NCBI GenBank assembly: GCA_963728965.1
Contig: CAVSMH010000006.1
Span: forward strand, 1,922,001-1,986,000
Length of the DNA: 64,000 nt
DNA from: DASQZT01 sp963728965
Lineage (GTDB): Bacteria > Acidobacteriota > Terriglobia > Bryobacterales > Bryobacteraceae
Direction: 5' to 3'
This document shows, one piece after another, positions 46,425 to 54,118 of this stretch. Position numbers and translations under genes: made by a program. The notes under the pieces were generated by a model. That model ran no database searches and was not told the DNA's origin. It worked only from the letters and a program-made list of their open reading frames with translations. The stretch's first letter is position 1. The number at the start of each line of letters is the position of its first letter.

Positions 46425-47708
46425 TTAGTAGGCGCCGGCGGCTTCCTCGATCGGGGCGAACGGGCTGATCAGGTTCCCCTGGCCGTCGAAGTCGAAATCG
46501 ATGGCGGATTCGATCTCGAGCATGGGGTTCTTTTCTACCTCGCCGCGCAGGTTTTCGCTGATGGCCAGGCGGCCGATCTCCATGGTGTTGCGGATCCAGC
46601 CGTAGGTGACGGCAGCGAGATCGAGCCGGCCCACCGTGGGAGCGATCCGCTCCAGGCACTCGCGATCGGTGGGAAAGTGAATCGGCGTGCGGATGGCGGC
46701 AGGGGTGTTCGCGGTCAGCGAGTTGATCCAGGTGGGCTCCCAGTTGATGCGCTTCACCAGGCGATCGGTGACAACGTCGGCCATGCCCATGCCGACCGCG
46801 CAGTTGTAGGTCAGTTCGCTGAGATCGCGGACGAAGACGCGCTGGAACCGGGGCGTGTCGGGCCACGGGTTGTACTCGCCGTTGACGCCGCGGTTGGCAA
46901 CCTTCGTATCCAGTCCCGCCCCGCTGATGTTCTTGCCGATTTCATCGATGATGAGGATGTCGAGGTCCATCGGGATGCGGGCCATCCACGACTTCACCAG
47001 TGCCAGGTTCTCCTCTTCGCGCTGCTCCATCATTTCCACCGGGACGGCGTCGAGCTTGGCGGTGTTGTGGCAGGCGTCCTCGAGAATGGCGAGGCCGCCC
47101 AGGATTTTGCCGGACTTCAACACTTGGCGGCCGATACTGCGGATGACGGCTTCCAGACCCAGCGCCCGGGCGTAGGCATGATATCGCTGGGCGCCGTCGA
47201 ATTTGCCGAGCCCGATAGCCATCATCTTGAAGAGGCCGCTTTCGATCTTGCCGGCGAAATCGGTATGCCATTTGACGCGGCCCACCAACATGACCCCGTC
47301 GGATTCCCACGCCACGCGATCCATGAAGCATTCGATGCCCTCGGCGGTTCTGCCGAGTGAAACCGTGGAGAGCTGGCTGACGATGGGGCAGCCCACGGTT
47401 TCTTCGGTGATGCCGTAGTGCGCCAGCACGTCTGCCTGTCCCTCGGCGGTGGCGGCCCCATGGCTGCCCATGGCGGGAAAAATCACCGGCTGCATGCCCT
47501 CGTCCTTCCAGTACTGGACCACGTTACGGACGATAGTGGCGATATGGTGAATGCCGCGGCTGCCCACACCGATGGCGACTCGCGAGCCGGGATTCAGACG
47601 GCTGGAGAAGCCCGAGTCGGCGAGGCGGCGGCGGACTTCGACGGCAACATCGGGGATGCGGCGATCCGGAAACTTCTGGCGGACGACGAGCAGGCGGGAA
47701 CATGGCAT
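46425..47708 (-). CDS. LarA-like nickel-pincer-type isomerase/racemase family protein
   Basis: A 427-aa protein of the LarA/DUF2088 superfamily. The family's His motifs are visible: GSHGAATAEGQ near residue 81 and VKWHTDFAGKIESGLFKMM near 145, together with a Rossmann-type start. LarA lactate racemase uses a covalently bound nickel-pincer nucleotide; relatives act on other 2-hydroxy acids and sugar acids. larB/C/E cofactor genes are not adjacent. ATG 47708 is used; a GTG at 47714 is in frame. The sequence TAAAAT lies about 7 bases ahead of the ATG, so the mRNA may be leaderless. Confidence 0.82.
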   Translation of the reverse strand: MPCSRLLVVRQKFPDRRIPDVAVEVRRRLADSGFSSRLNPGSRVAIGVGSRGIHHIATIVRNVVQYWKDEGMQPVIFPAMGSHGAATAEGQADVLAHYGITEETVGCPIVSQLSTVSLGRTAEGIECFMDRVAWESDGVMLVGRVKWHTDFAGKIESGLFKMMAIGLGKFDGAQRYHAYARALGLEAVIRSIGRQVLKSGKILGGLAILEDACHNTAKLDAVPVEMMEQREEENLALVKSWMARIPMDLDILIIDEIGKNISGAGLDTKVANRGVNGEYNPWPDTPRFQRVFVRDLSELTYNCAVGMGMADVVTDRLVKRINWEPTWINSLTANTPAAIRTPIHFPTDRECLERIAPTVGRLDLAAVTYGWIRNTMEIGRLAISENLRGEVEKNPMLEIESAIDFDFDGQGNLISPFAPIEEAAGAY

Positions 47709-47815
47709 ATTCACATTTTAGCGTGCGAGTCTGCAATGGGTTTGAACCGGGGGCTTGGGAGCGTCGGAAGCGGGGATGGCGGGGCGCTGGATTAGAGGTA
47801 TTCTCGATAAAGGCT

Positions 47816-48292
47816 ATGGCAATTCGCGCCGATTACCGGAAGTACTACGACGCCCGCTGGCGCAAGTTCCGGCTCGCCGTGCTCGAGGCGGCCGGGAATG
47901 TCTGTGAGCGGTGCGGCAAGCCGCATCGCCTGCTAAACGTGGCCCACCTTCGCCACGACCCGGCCGACCGGAGTTTTCTGGCGGTGCTCTGCCCGAGTTG
48001 CCACGCGAAGCACGATACTTCGCAACGGGTCGCCATGACGCGCCGGACGCGCGCGCAGCGGCGGGGCCAACTCTGGCTTACGGACGAAATGCGGCTGGCG
48101 CCCTATCCCGTGCGAACGTGGCCGCCGGCGCTTCGGCAACTCGACCTTTTTTTTTTAGCCGCCTGTCAACTCGAGCCCCATTCGGTTTCGAGCAGGCGCG
48201 AGTATTCGCCGGAGGCGTACAACTCGAAGCGGAAATTGGCCGGCACCAACTTCCGGTGCGGATCGGTCTCCATGAAGCACTGGAACAGATAG
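47816..48292 (+). CDS. HNH endonuclease domain protein
   Basis: A 158-aa frame. The core reads CERCGK, then NVAHLRHDPADRSFLAV and LCPSCHAKHD, i.e. two CxxC zinc knuckles around an HNH-type His (beta-beta-alpha-metal). Start ATG 47816 follows an AAAGG. After residue 113 the frame passes a run of ten T's (48147-48156) and continues 45 residues of low-quality sequence over the opposite gene. With nine T's it would stop at once (TAG), giving 113 aa, which is the likelier protein. Small stand-alone HNH proteins of this type are common and often of unknown DNA target. Confidence 0.7.
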   Translation: MAIRADYRKYYDARWRKFRLAVLEAAGNVCERCGKPHRLLNVAHLRHDPADRSFLAVLCPSCHAKHDTSQRVAMTRRTRAQRRGQLWLTDEMRLAPYPVRTWPPALRQLDLFFLAACQLEPHSVSSRREYSPEAYNSKRKLAGTNFRCGSVSMKHWNR

Positions 48293-48774
48293 TCCGCATA
48301 ACGGTGGTAGTTGCGAAGGAGTTCTTCGTTCAGATGGGCGAAGTCAGGCGGCTCCGCGAACATGGCGTTGAGTCCGATGGCACGGGAAAAGATGGACGTA
48401 TAATCGACCACTCCCCACCGAATCAACTTTTCCCTGACGTTATCCGGCGGACTGCCGGTAAGCAGGCCGGCGAAGCTCTGCCGTCGGATTTCGGCCTCCG
48501 CGAGGTCTGGAATGCGTGCCACCGACTCGAGGCACTGGTCGAGCCAGCGGAACACGTCCTTGCCAAGATAAAAGAGCATGCGGATTTCGCCGTAACGCCC
48601 GGAGAGAAGGCGACGCTTGAGTTCGTCCTGATTGGAACCATCGCTCGGGATCAGTCCGGACAACATCAAGGCCGCCTTGGAGTTTTCCAACAGCGTGGAG
48701 GGAGGCACACGCTCGTTGAAGGGGTGCAGGATCAACGGCGGCAGCACCCACACGGTCTCGCCTAGAGTGGTCAT
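48166..48774 (-). CDS. Conserved-looking protein of unknown function
   Basis: A 202-aa soluble protein, starting MTTLGETVWVLPPLILHPF at ATG 48774. It is predicted to be largely alpha-helical, with a motif-like PSDGSNQDELKRRLLSGRYGE, and a helical C-terminal half (NYHRYADYLFQCFMETDP). No signal peptide, TM helix or known domain was recognised. Codon use resembles its neighbours. Its 3' end overlaps the tail of the HNH frame if that frame runs its full length. Confidence 0.6.
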   Translation of the reverse strand: MTTLGETVWVLPPLILHPFNERVPPSTLLENSKAALMLSGLIPSDGSNQDELKRRLLSGRYGEIRMLFYLGKDVFRWLDQCLESVARIPDLAEAEIRRQSFAGLLTGSPPDNVREKLIRWGVVDYTSIFSRAIGLNAMFAEPPDFAHLNEELLRNYHRYADYLFQCFMETDPHRKLVPANFRFELYASGEYSRLLETEWGSS

Positions 48775-48992
48775 TTGACGTCGGTATTGTACTCCCAATC
48801 CCTATATCGGATGGATCTTCAGGGAACTTTAGCGGCCCCGCGTTGGAAGTCGCAAATGGCTCGACGCGGGCCATGCCGGTTCCATTAATTGACTGATTCT
48901 AAAGGATGGCATCCGGTACGTCTGCCCGACCCGGGTCACCGACAGGAACGACTTGGCGGGTACTCAACCGGGTATGGTACCGCCTGTAGCCA

Positions 48993-49397
48993 TTACTTTT
49001 GCGCCTGGTCGTGTGCGGAGTATTGCTGTTGCGGCGGATTGAGCGTGATCGGGATGGTTTTTTCTTCCTCGGTCACATCGAAGATCTGGCCGAACGTCTG
49101 GTAGCCCTTGGCAATGACCTGGATACGGATTTTCCCTTGGGGGATGGCGGGGACCCGCACCTGCCCTTCCTGATTGGTTCGCAATTCGAAGGTAGTGCGG
49201 ACATGCTTGCCGAGTTTAGCGATGGAGCGCCCTTCCATGAAGCGGACGATGACGCTGGCGCGGTCGATGGGACGGCCGGACTGGGTCTTGACGGCGATAT
49301 CCAGCTGGGTCATGGGTGCATCCGCGCGCGCCGCAACCGCCATGGCGAGCACACCGGAAAAGAGAACGGCCACAATAGGAACGCCCCGAGTACGCAT
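48993..49397 (-). CDS. Small secreted protein with carboxypeptidase regulatory-like fold
   Basis: A 134-aa exported protein: signal peptide (1-25, ending AARADA), then a beta-sandwich reminiscent of the Cna-B/carboxypeptidase regulatory-like fold (about 28-125, LDIAVKTQSGRPIDRASVIV; ELRTNQEGQVRVPAIPQGK). No catalytic domain follows. It diverges from ssrA. A TAGAAT on the minus strand (49404-49409) ends only 6 bases before its ATG, so its mRNA may be leaderless or nearly so. Confidence 0.7.
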   Translation of the reverse strand: MRTRGVPIVAVLFSGVLAMAVAARADAPMTQLDIAVKTQSGRPIDRASVIVRFMEGRSIAKLGKHVRTTFELRTNQEGQVRVPAIPQGKIRIQVIAKGYQTFGQIFDVTEEEKTIPITLNPPQQQYSAHDQAQK

Positions 49398-49403
49398 ACC
49401 TCG

Positions 49404-49433
49404 ATTCTAGCGCGCTCGCGCCAGTGCTAGAAT
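49404..49433. promoter_or_regulatory. Inverted repeat containing two divergent -10 elements
   Basis: ATTCTAGC at 49404-49411 and GCTAGAAT at 49426-49433 form a perfect 8-bp inverted repeat with a 14-base centre. Each arm contains TAGAAT, one for each strand, so it may supply the -10 for ssrA (plus) and for the small secreted protein (minus). No convincing -35 is seen for either. Binding of a dimeric regulator is a further possibility. Confidence 0.45.
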
Positions 49434-49471
49434 GGGAGTGTAGTACCCACCAAAGGGCTTACCTGAGAAAA

Positions 49472-49823
49472 GGGGGCGCACCGGATTCGACGGGATTGAA
49501 TCGTGGTGGGGAGGCGTGCCGGGTTCCGAGCTCCCGTAAAACGATCGGAAAACATAACTGCCAACACGCAGTTTGCATACGCTGCCTAATTAATTAGGTG
49601 GCCGCTCCAGCCGCTGAGCCCGCGCGGCGGTGAGTGAGCGTCATCTTGCGGGATAGATCGAAGGCTTCGGTCCGGAGCCGGCAGGTCGAAACTCAATCGG
49701 GCTAGGCCGCCGCCGCTCTCGCCGGTTCTGAAGCGGTGGTCGAAACTTCTGAGCCGGCTACGCACGTAGGCTCTTCATTGCGGGCTTTCTCGGACGGGGG
49801 TTCAATTCCCCCCGCCTCCACCA
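49472..49823 (+). ncRNA. ssrA: Transfer-messenger RNA (tmRNA)
   Basis: The 5' end GGGGGCG (49472-49478) pairs with CGCCTCC (49813-49819) in the tRNA-like acceptor stem, and the 3' end carries an encoded ACCA (49820-49823). The T-arm is visible as GGGGGTTCAATTCCCCC. The tag reading frame starts at the resume codon GCC (49560) and encodes ANTQFAYAA, then TAA at 49587-49589. The Ala-Ala end is the degron recognised by ClpXP. It is a one-piece tmRNA that rescues stalled ribosomes with SmpB. The 352-nt length is normal. Confidence 0.96.
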
Positions 49824-49928
49824 ATTTAAGTCGTGACGGTCACTGCCGGGGTGCCTCTGCCCGACGGAAAAGAACGCGGCAACATGGCATTCCGCGCGCG
49901 GTGCTACGATGGCGCAACGGGTGAACGG

Positions 49929-50839
49929 CTACAGCATGGCGGCACGAAGGACCGGCGGATCGCGCCGGACCCAGCGCTCGAGCGCCGCGACGAGATCCGA
50001 AAAATGGACGGGCTTGGCCAGATAATCGTCCATGGCCGGAGGTAAGGCATTTTTCGCGGTCCCCTTCGATGGCGCTGACGGTCATAGCCACCACCGGGGT
50101 GCGGACGCGATCCCGGGTCGCGGATTCGAGGCGGCGGATTTCGGCAGTGGCTTCGTAGCCATCGATGCCTGGCATCTGGCAGTCCATCAGCACCAGGTCG
50201 AAGCGGCGTGCGCGCAGTGCTTCAATTGCCTCACTCGCGCCCGAGACGACCTCGCCCATATAGCCGAGTTCGCGTACGGCCCGCAGCGCTACAACCTGGT
50301 TCACCGGATTGTCATCGACGATCAGAATATCGCCTTTATCGCAGGCCGTTCCCGGTAGTAAGGGGCCGCTGGGGTTTCCGGCGGGTGGACTTTCGGCCGC
50401 CGGTTGCCGGACCGCCGACCGGCTTTCAACGCCCATCGTGCTGCCCATCAGCGCGACCAGGCGGGGGCGTAAACAGGCGATTGAGGCTATCGAGAGTAGC
50501 GGGCAGGTCGAACGCGGAATTCGCGCGGACGGCGACCCGCCGGGCCTGGCGCACTCGAGCCATCTGCCACAGGACGAGGCCGGCCGAGCCGTATCCCAGC
50601 AGTCGCGAGAGGTACTGCATGACGCCCAGCCGGATCGCTTCTTCGGGTCTCTCGGGCGAGTCGATCCACTGGAGGCGCACCCCGGGCGCGGCGTGATTGC
50701 GGATACCGACACGGCAGACCCCGCCGGGCGGCGAGCGGTGGCTCCAAACCCGGGTTGAGGCCAGGGCGATCACCACCAAGCCTGCCGCGACGGCCAGGCG
50801 TCTGCTGGATAAACGAGCGAACACGATACTGATAGACAC
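49929..50839 (-). pseudogene. Hybrid sensor histidine kinase, mostly deleted and frameshifted
   Basis: A decayed gene. From 50839 one frame gives a hydrophobic N-terminus (VAAGLVVIALASTRVWS), a fragment resembling an extracellular solute-binding region (CRVGIRNHAAPG, VRLQWIDSPERPEEA) and a juxtamembrane segment LVLWQMARVRQA. Near 50450 the frame shifts and only the last HATPase strand remains (RLVALMGSTMGVES), so HisKA and most of the HATPase are gone. A receiver domain follows: ILIVDDNPVN, LVLMDCQMPGIDGY. It breaks at EGDREKCLTSG because of one surplus C (plus strand G at 50034-50035). The other frame then completes it with MDDYLAKPV and ends at 49929. Function is certainly lost, given the missing kinase core. 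Confidence 0.8.
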
Positions 50840-50963
50840 ATCGGCCGGCGTGGCAAATTGCACTAGGGCGTTTCGCAAGAATGCCTCCGGGAACCGGCGA
50901 AGGAGCGGGGCAGGGAACCCCAGTTTTTGCATTCTGCCGCCCGGGCCGAACGTTCTAGGAGAT

Positions 50964-51916
50964 ATGAAGCGGTTGCTGGCGGTGTGCCTGGCCGGGTTGG
51001 CGTGCTTCGCGCAGACCCAAATCCATGTCGATGTCCGATTGGTCAACGTCGGCTTATCGGTGCGGGATGCCCGGGGAAAGCTCGTTTCCGACCTCAGCCA
51101 GAACGACTTCGAGGTCACCGAAGACGGCGTCGCCCAGAAGATCTCGTTTTTCGCGCGCAGCGAGGACGTGCCTCTCAACCTGGGGCTGGTGGTTGATATC
51201 AGCGGCAGCCAGGGCGCATTCATCAAGCAGCACCATCATTCATCAAGCAGCACCATAAGGATGTCCGAGCCTTTCTTGCCACTGTGCTGCGCGTCCAGGA
51301 CCGGGCTTTCCTGGTCTGTTTTGCCAACCATCCCCGGCTGGTGGCGGAGTTCAAATCGCCGGCTGCCGCGTCCCTTGCCGATGCGCTCGAGGGTTACCAT
51401 GGAGCGAGGGACAAGTCGCTTTATCCGATGCTCGGCCCCCTCGAAATCCGTACCGCCGGCACGGCTTTCTACGATGCGATCTACTATTCTTCGGTGCAGA
51501 TGATGCCCCAGGCCGAAAAAGGGCGGCGGGCCTTGATCGTCTTCAGCGACGGAGAGGATAACGCCAGCGCCCACCACATGATGGAAGCCATCGAGGCAGC
51601 GCAAAGTAACGATGTGCTCCTTTTTTGCGTCCGTTACACCGATGAGAGAAACGGCCGGCTTACAGGAAGGAACAAATACGGCATGGGCGTGATGCAGCGG
51701 ATCGCACAAGAGACCGGTGGAGCCGATTTCGATGCCGTGCAGGCGAGCTTGGCGGAGCACTTCCGCGAAATCGGCGATGAGCTGCGGTCGGCGTATTCGC
51801 TGGCCTACCACTCGACCAGTCCGGAGCGCGACGGCACCTTTCGCAAGATCCGGATTCAGGCGAAGCGGCCGGGGCTGGTAATACGGGCGAAGACGGGGTA
51901 TTACGCGCGCGAGTAA
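50964..51916 (+). pseudogene. Secreted VWFA-related protein, interrupted by a 20-bp tandem duplication
   Basis: From ATG 50964 a signal peptide (MKRLLAVCLAGLACFAQ) leads into the N-terminal domain VRLVNVGLSVRDARGKLVSD and the VWA start LVVDISGSQGAFIKQHH with DxSxS MIDAS residues. There a 20-bp stretch is present twice in tandem (51217-51236 and 51237-51256), shifting the frame. Removing one copy joins FIKQHH to KDVRAFLATVLRVQDRAFLV and the rest of the VWA domain (RRALIVFSDGEDNASAHH, then the RSAYSLAYHSTSP end), giving about 310 aa up to 51916. The family (VWFA-related, acidobacterial) is secreted with unknown role. It may be phase-variable, a pseudogene or an assembly artefact. Confidence 0.85.
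51217..51256 (+). repeat. 20-bp tandem direct duplication
   Basis: CATTCATCAAGCAGCACCAT occurs twice head to tail (51217-51236 and 51237-51256) with no mismatch. Because 20 is not a multiple of three, it moves the VWFA-related gene out of frame. Slippage or recombination between the two copies would restore the frame. Confidence 0.95.
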
Positions 51917-51980
51917 CATCGCCAGAGAGCGATCCGCGCCAAATCGGGTTCTTCTCACCTTGCGGTAGATAGGGGGCAGT

Positions 51981-53960
51981 ATGAGACTGCGGGTCTTCGG
52001 GCTCCGTAGTTGGATCTTCTTCGCAGTGGCCGGCGTGTTGTGGTGCCAGGACCCGGCCGATCCGCCAGCGCGCGTCGCGCGCCTGGGCTCCATGAATGGT
52101 TCGGTTTCGCTGCGGCCCGGCAATGAAGAGTGGGCGCCGGCGACTCTGAACTATCCCCTCACTACCGGCGACCGCCTCTGGACCGATACGGATTCGCATG
52201 CCGACCTGCACGTCGGCACCACGGCGGTCCACATGGCCCCGGAAACCGCGTTCGCCGTGCTGTATCTGGACGATCGCACCACCCAGTTGAGCGTTTCGCA
52301 GGGCGCCATCAATCTGCGCATTCCGCGCATGGATGATGACGAAGTATACGAGGTCGATACGCCTGCGGCGGCGATCACGCTGTTGCGGGTAGGCGATTAC
52401 CGCATCGATGTGACGCCGGATGGCAACGTCACCATGCTCACTGTGCGCTCCGGCGAGGCGGAAGCCGCGGCCGGCGGGCAGCGGTTCCCGGTAGCGGCGG
52501 GGCAGATGCTGCGCCTGTTCGCGGGTGAGCAGGTGAGCGCCGAATTTCTGCCCGCCCCAAAGCCGGATCCATGGGACGAATGGTGCATGAGCGAGGACCT
52601 GCTGGCCGAGCGTTCCATACAGGCGTCGGAACCCTACGTGCCGGCTGAAATGACGGGCGTGGAAGATCTCAGCATGTACGGCGACTGGTCGGTGGACAGC
52701 GACTATGGCGCAATCTGGACTCCGCGGGATATGGGAGTCGATTGGGCGCCTTACCGGTATGGCTGCTGGGTGTACCGCGCGCCGTGGGGGTGGACCTGGA
52801 TCGACGATGCGCGCTGGGGCTTCGCGCCGTTCCACTATGGACGATGGGTTCTGTTGGGATCGACTTGGGTGTGGGTGCCGGGTCCGCGGATCGTGCGTCC
52901 GGTGTGGGCGCCCGCGTTGGTGGTGTTCGTGAAAAATCCGGGGACCGGGCACGTGGGTTGGATTCCCCTGGGGCCGCACGAACCGTTCCGGCCGCCTTAT
53001 CGCGCGAGCGGCACGTATCTGCGCCGCGTGAATCCGGGCGCCAGCAGCGCAGAAGCGCCGGCGAGCTATATGAACCGGCGGCACGTAACGGCGGTATCGC
53101 GGGAGATCTTCGCCGGTGGCCGGCAAGTCGCGCCCGCACGGATACGGCAGGCAGACGCCGGATTGGCCGGGGCACGCCCGGCAAACAGTCCCGACGTGCA
53201 GCCCGGGCGGGACAGCTACGTGGCGCGCCGCGGAGGCCAACCGAATCGTGTGGTGCGTCCGCCGGAGCGGCTGGCGGAGCGTCCCGTGGTAGTGCGGCGG
53301 GACCTGCCTGCCACGGTGACGCCGGTGGCGCCGGTGATTGGCGCCGACAGCCGCCCACGCAGTGTCCGCCCCGAATCACGCCCGGCGGAGTCACGGCCGC
53401 TCGAGTCGCGGCCGCCAGATTCCCAGCGCCGGCAGGACGAGGTCCAACGCGCCGTCGATGCCCGCCGCCGGGAGGAGGAGCGACGCGCAGAGGAAGCCCG
53501 CCAGTCGGATGAGGCACGCCGGGCCGACGAGCAGCGCCGCGCCGAAAGCGCGCGGCGGCAGGAGCAGCAGCGGCAAGCCGAAAGCCAACGGCGCCAGGAA
53601 CAGCAGCGGCAAGCCGAGAGCCAACGCCGCCAGGAAGAGCAGCAGCGGCAAGCCGAAAGCCAACGCCGCCAGGAAGAGCAGCAGCGGCAAGCCGAAAGCC
53701 AACGCCGCCAGGAAGAGCAGCAGCGGCAAGCCGAAAGCCAACGGCGGCAGGAACAGCAGCGGCAAGCCGAGAGCCAGCGGCGCCAGGAAGAACAGCAGCG
53801 GCAAGCCGAAAGCCAACGGCGCCAGGAAGAGCAGCAGCGGCAAGCCGAAAGCCAGCGTCGCCAGGAAGAACAGCAGCGGCAAGCCGAGAGTCAACGGCGC
53901 CAGGAAGAACAGCGCAAACAGGACGACGCGTCCCGCGACAGCCCGCGCAAGAAGCAGTGA
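51981..53960 (+). CDS. FecR/DUF6600-like exported protein with a long Arg/Glu/Gln repeat
   Basis: A 659-aa protein. Signal peptide (about 1-23, ending GVLWCQ). A FecR-like beta domain (about 35-185, GNEEWAPATLNYPLTTGDRL, then AADLTLLR-type strands) and a Trp-rich DUF6600-like region (about 235-370, with GVDWAPYRYGCWVYR and WGFAPFHYGRWV) follow. The C-terminal third is a charged, probably alpha-helical coil: nine 12-13-residue units of the pattern RRQEEQQRQAESQ between about residues 525 and 638. Acidobacteria often place FecR-like and DUF6600 domains together; the role is unknown. Start ATG 51981 has a GGGGGCAGT upstream. It lies after the broken VWFA gene. Confidence 0.8.
   Translation: MRLRVFGLRSWIFFAVAGVLWCQDPADPPARVARLGSMNGSVSLRPGNEEWAPATLNYPLTTGDRLWTDTDSHADLHVGTTAVHMAPETAFAVLYLDDRTTQLSVSQGAINLRIPRMDDDEVYEVDTPAAAITLLRVGDYRIDVTPDGNVTMLTVRSGEAEAAAGGQRFPVAAGQMLRLFAGEQVSAEFLPAPKPDPWDEWCMSEDLLAERSIQASEPYVPAEMTGVEDLSMYGDWSVDSDYGAIWTPRDMGVDWAPYRYGCWVYRAPWGWTWIDDARWGFAPFHYGRWVLLGSTWVWVPGPRIVRPVWAPALVVFVKNPGTGHVGWIPLGPHEPFRPPYRASGTYLRRVNPGASSAEAPASYMNRRHVTAVSREIFAGGRQVAPARIRQADAGLAGARPANSPDVQPGRDSYVARRGGQPNRVVRPPERLAERPVVVRRDLPATVTPVAPVIGADSRPRSVRPESRPAESRPLESRPPDSQRRQDEVQRAVDARRREEERRAEEARQSDEARRADEQRRAESARRQEQQRQAESQRRQEQQRQAESQRRQEEQQRQAESQRRQEEQQRQAESQRRQEEQQRQAESQRRQEQQRQAESQRRQEEQQRQAESQRRQEEQQRQAESQRRQEEQQRQAESQRRQEEQRKQDDASRDSPRKKQ
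53553..53894 (+). repeat. Intragenic tandem repeat of 36/39 bp
   Basis: Nine tandem units of 36 bp (three) or 39 bp (six) encode RRQE(E)QQRQAESQ, followed by a shorter degenerate copy. The order of unit lengths is 36, 36, 39, 39, 39, 36, 39, 39, 39. Because all units are multiples of three, copy-number changes would keep the frame and only alter the length of the coiled region. Units differ by only a few synonymous and non-synonymous bases, indicating recent amplification. Confidence 0.9.
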
Positions 53961-54118
53961 AACCCCAGGGGCTGGCGCGCCCCATATGGTGCGCCAGACC
54001 TCCGGCTTTAGCCGCCAGGTCCTTAGTCCCGCTCGAACGCCGCCGTCTGCGTGGCGAAACCACCACTTTCGGGATGTGCGTGGCGCCGCCGACAGGTTAC
54101 ACTCTGGATGGAGGCATA

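Noticed and set aside
49824..50964. Integrated mobile element at the ssrA 3' end
   Set aside because: No integrase and no second copy of the ssrA 3' end were found in the window, only pseudogenes.
53553..53894. CRISPR-like array
   Set aside because: Units are contiguous without unique spacers and encode a regular protein coil in frame; no cas gene is present.
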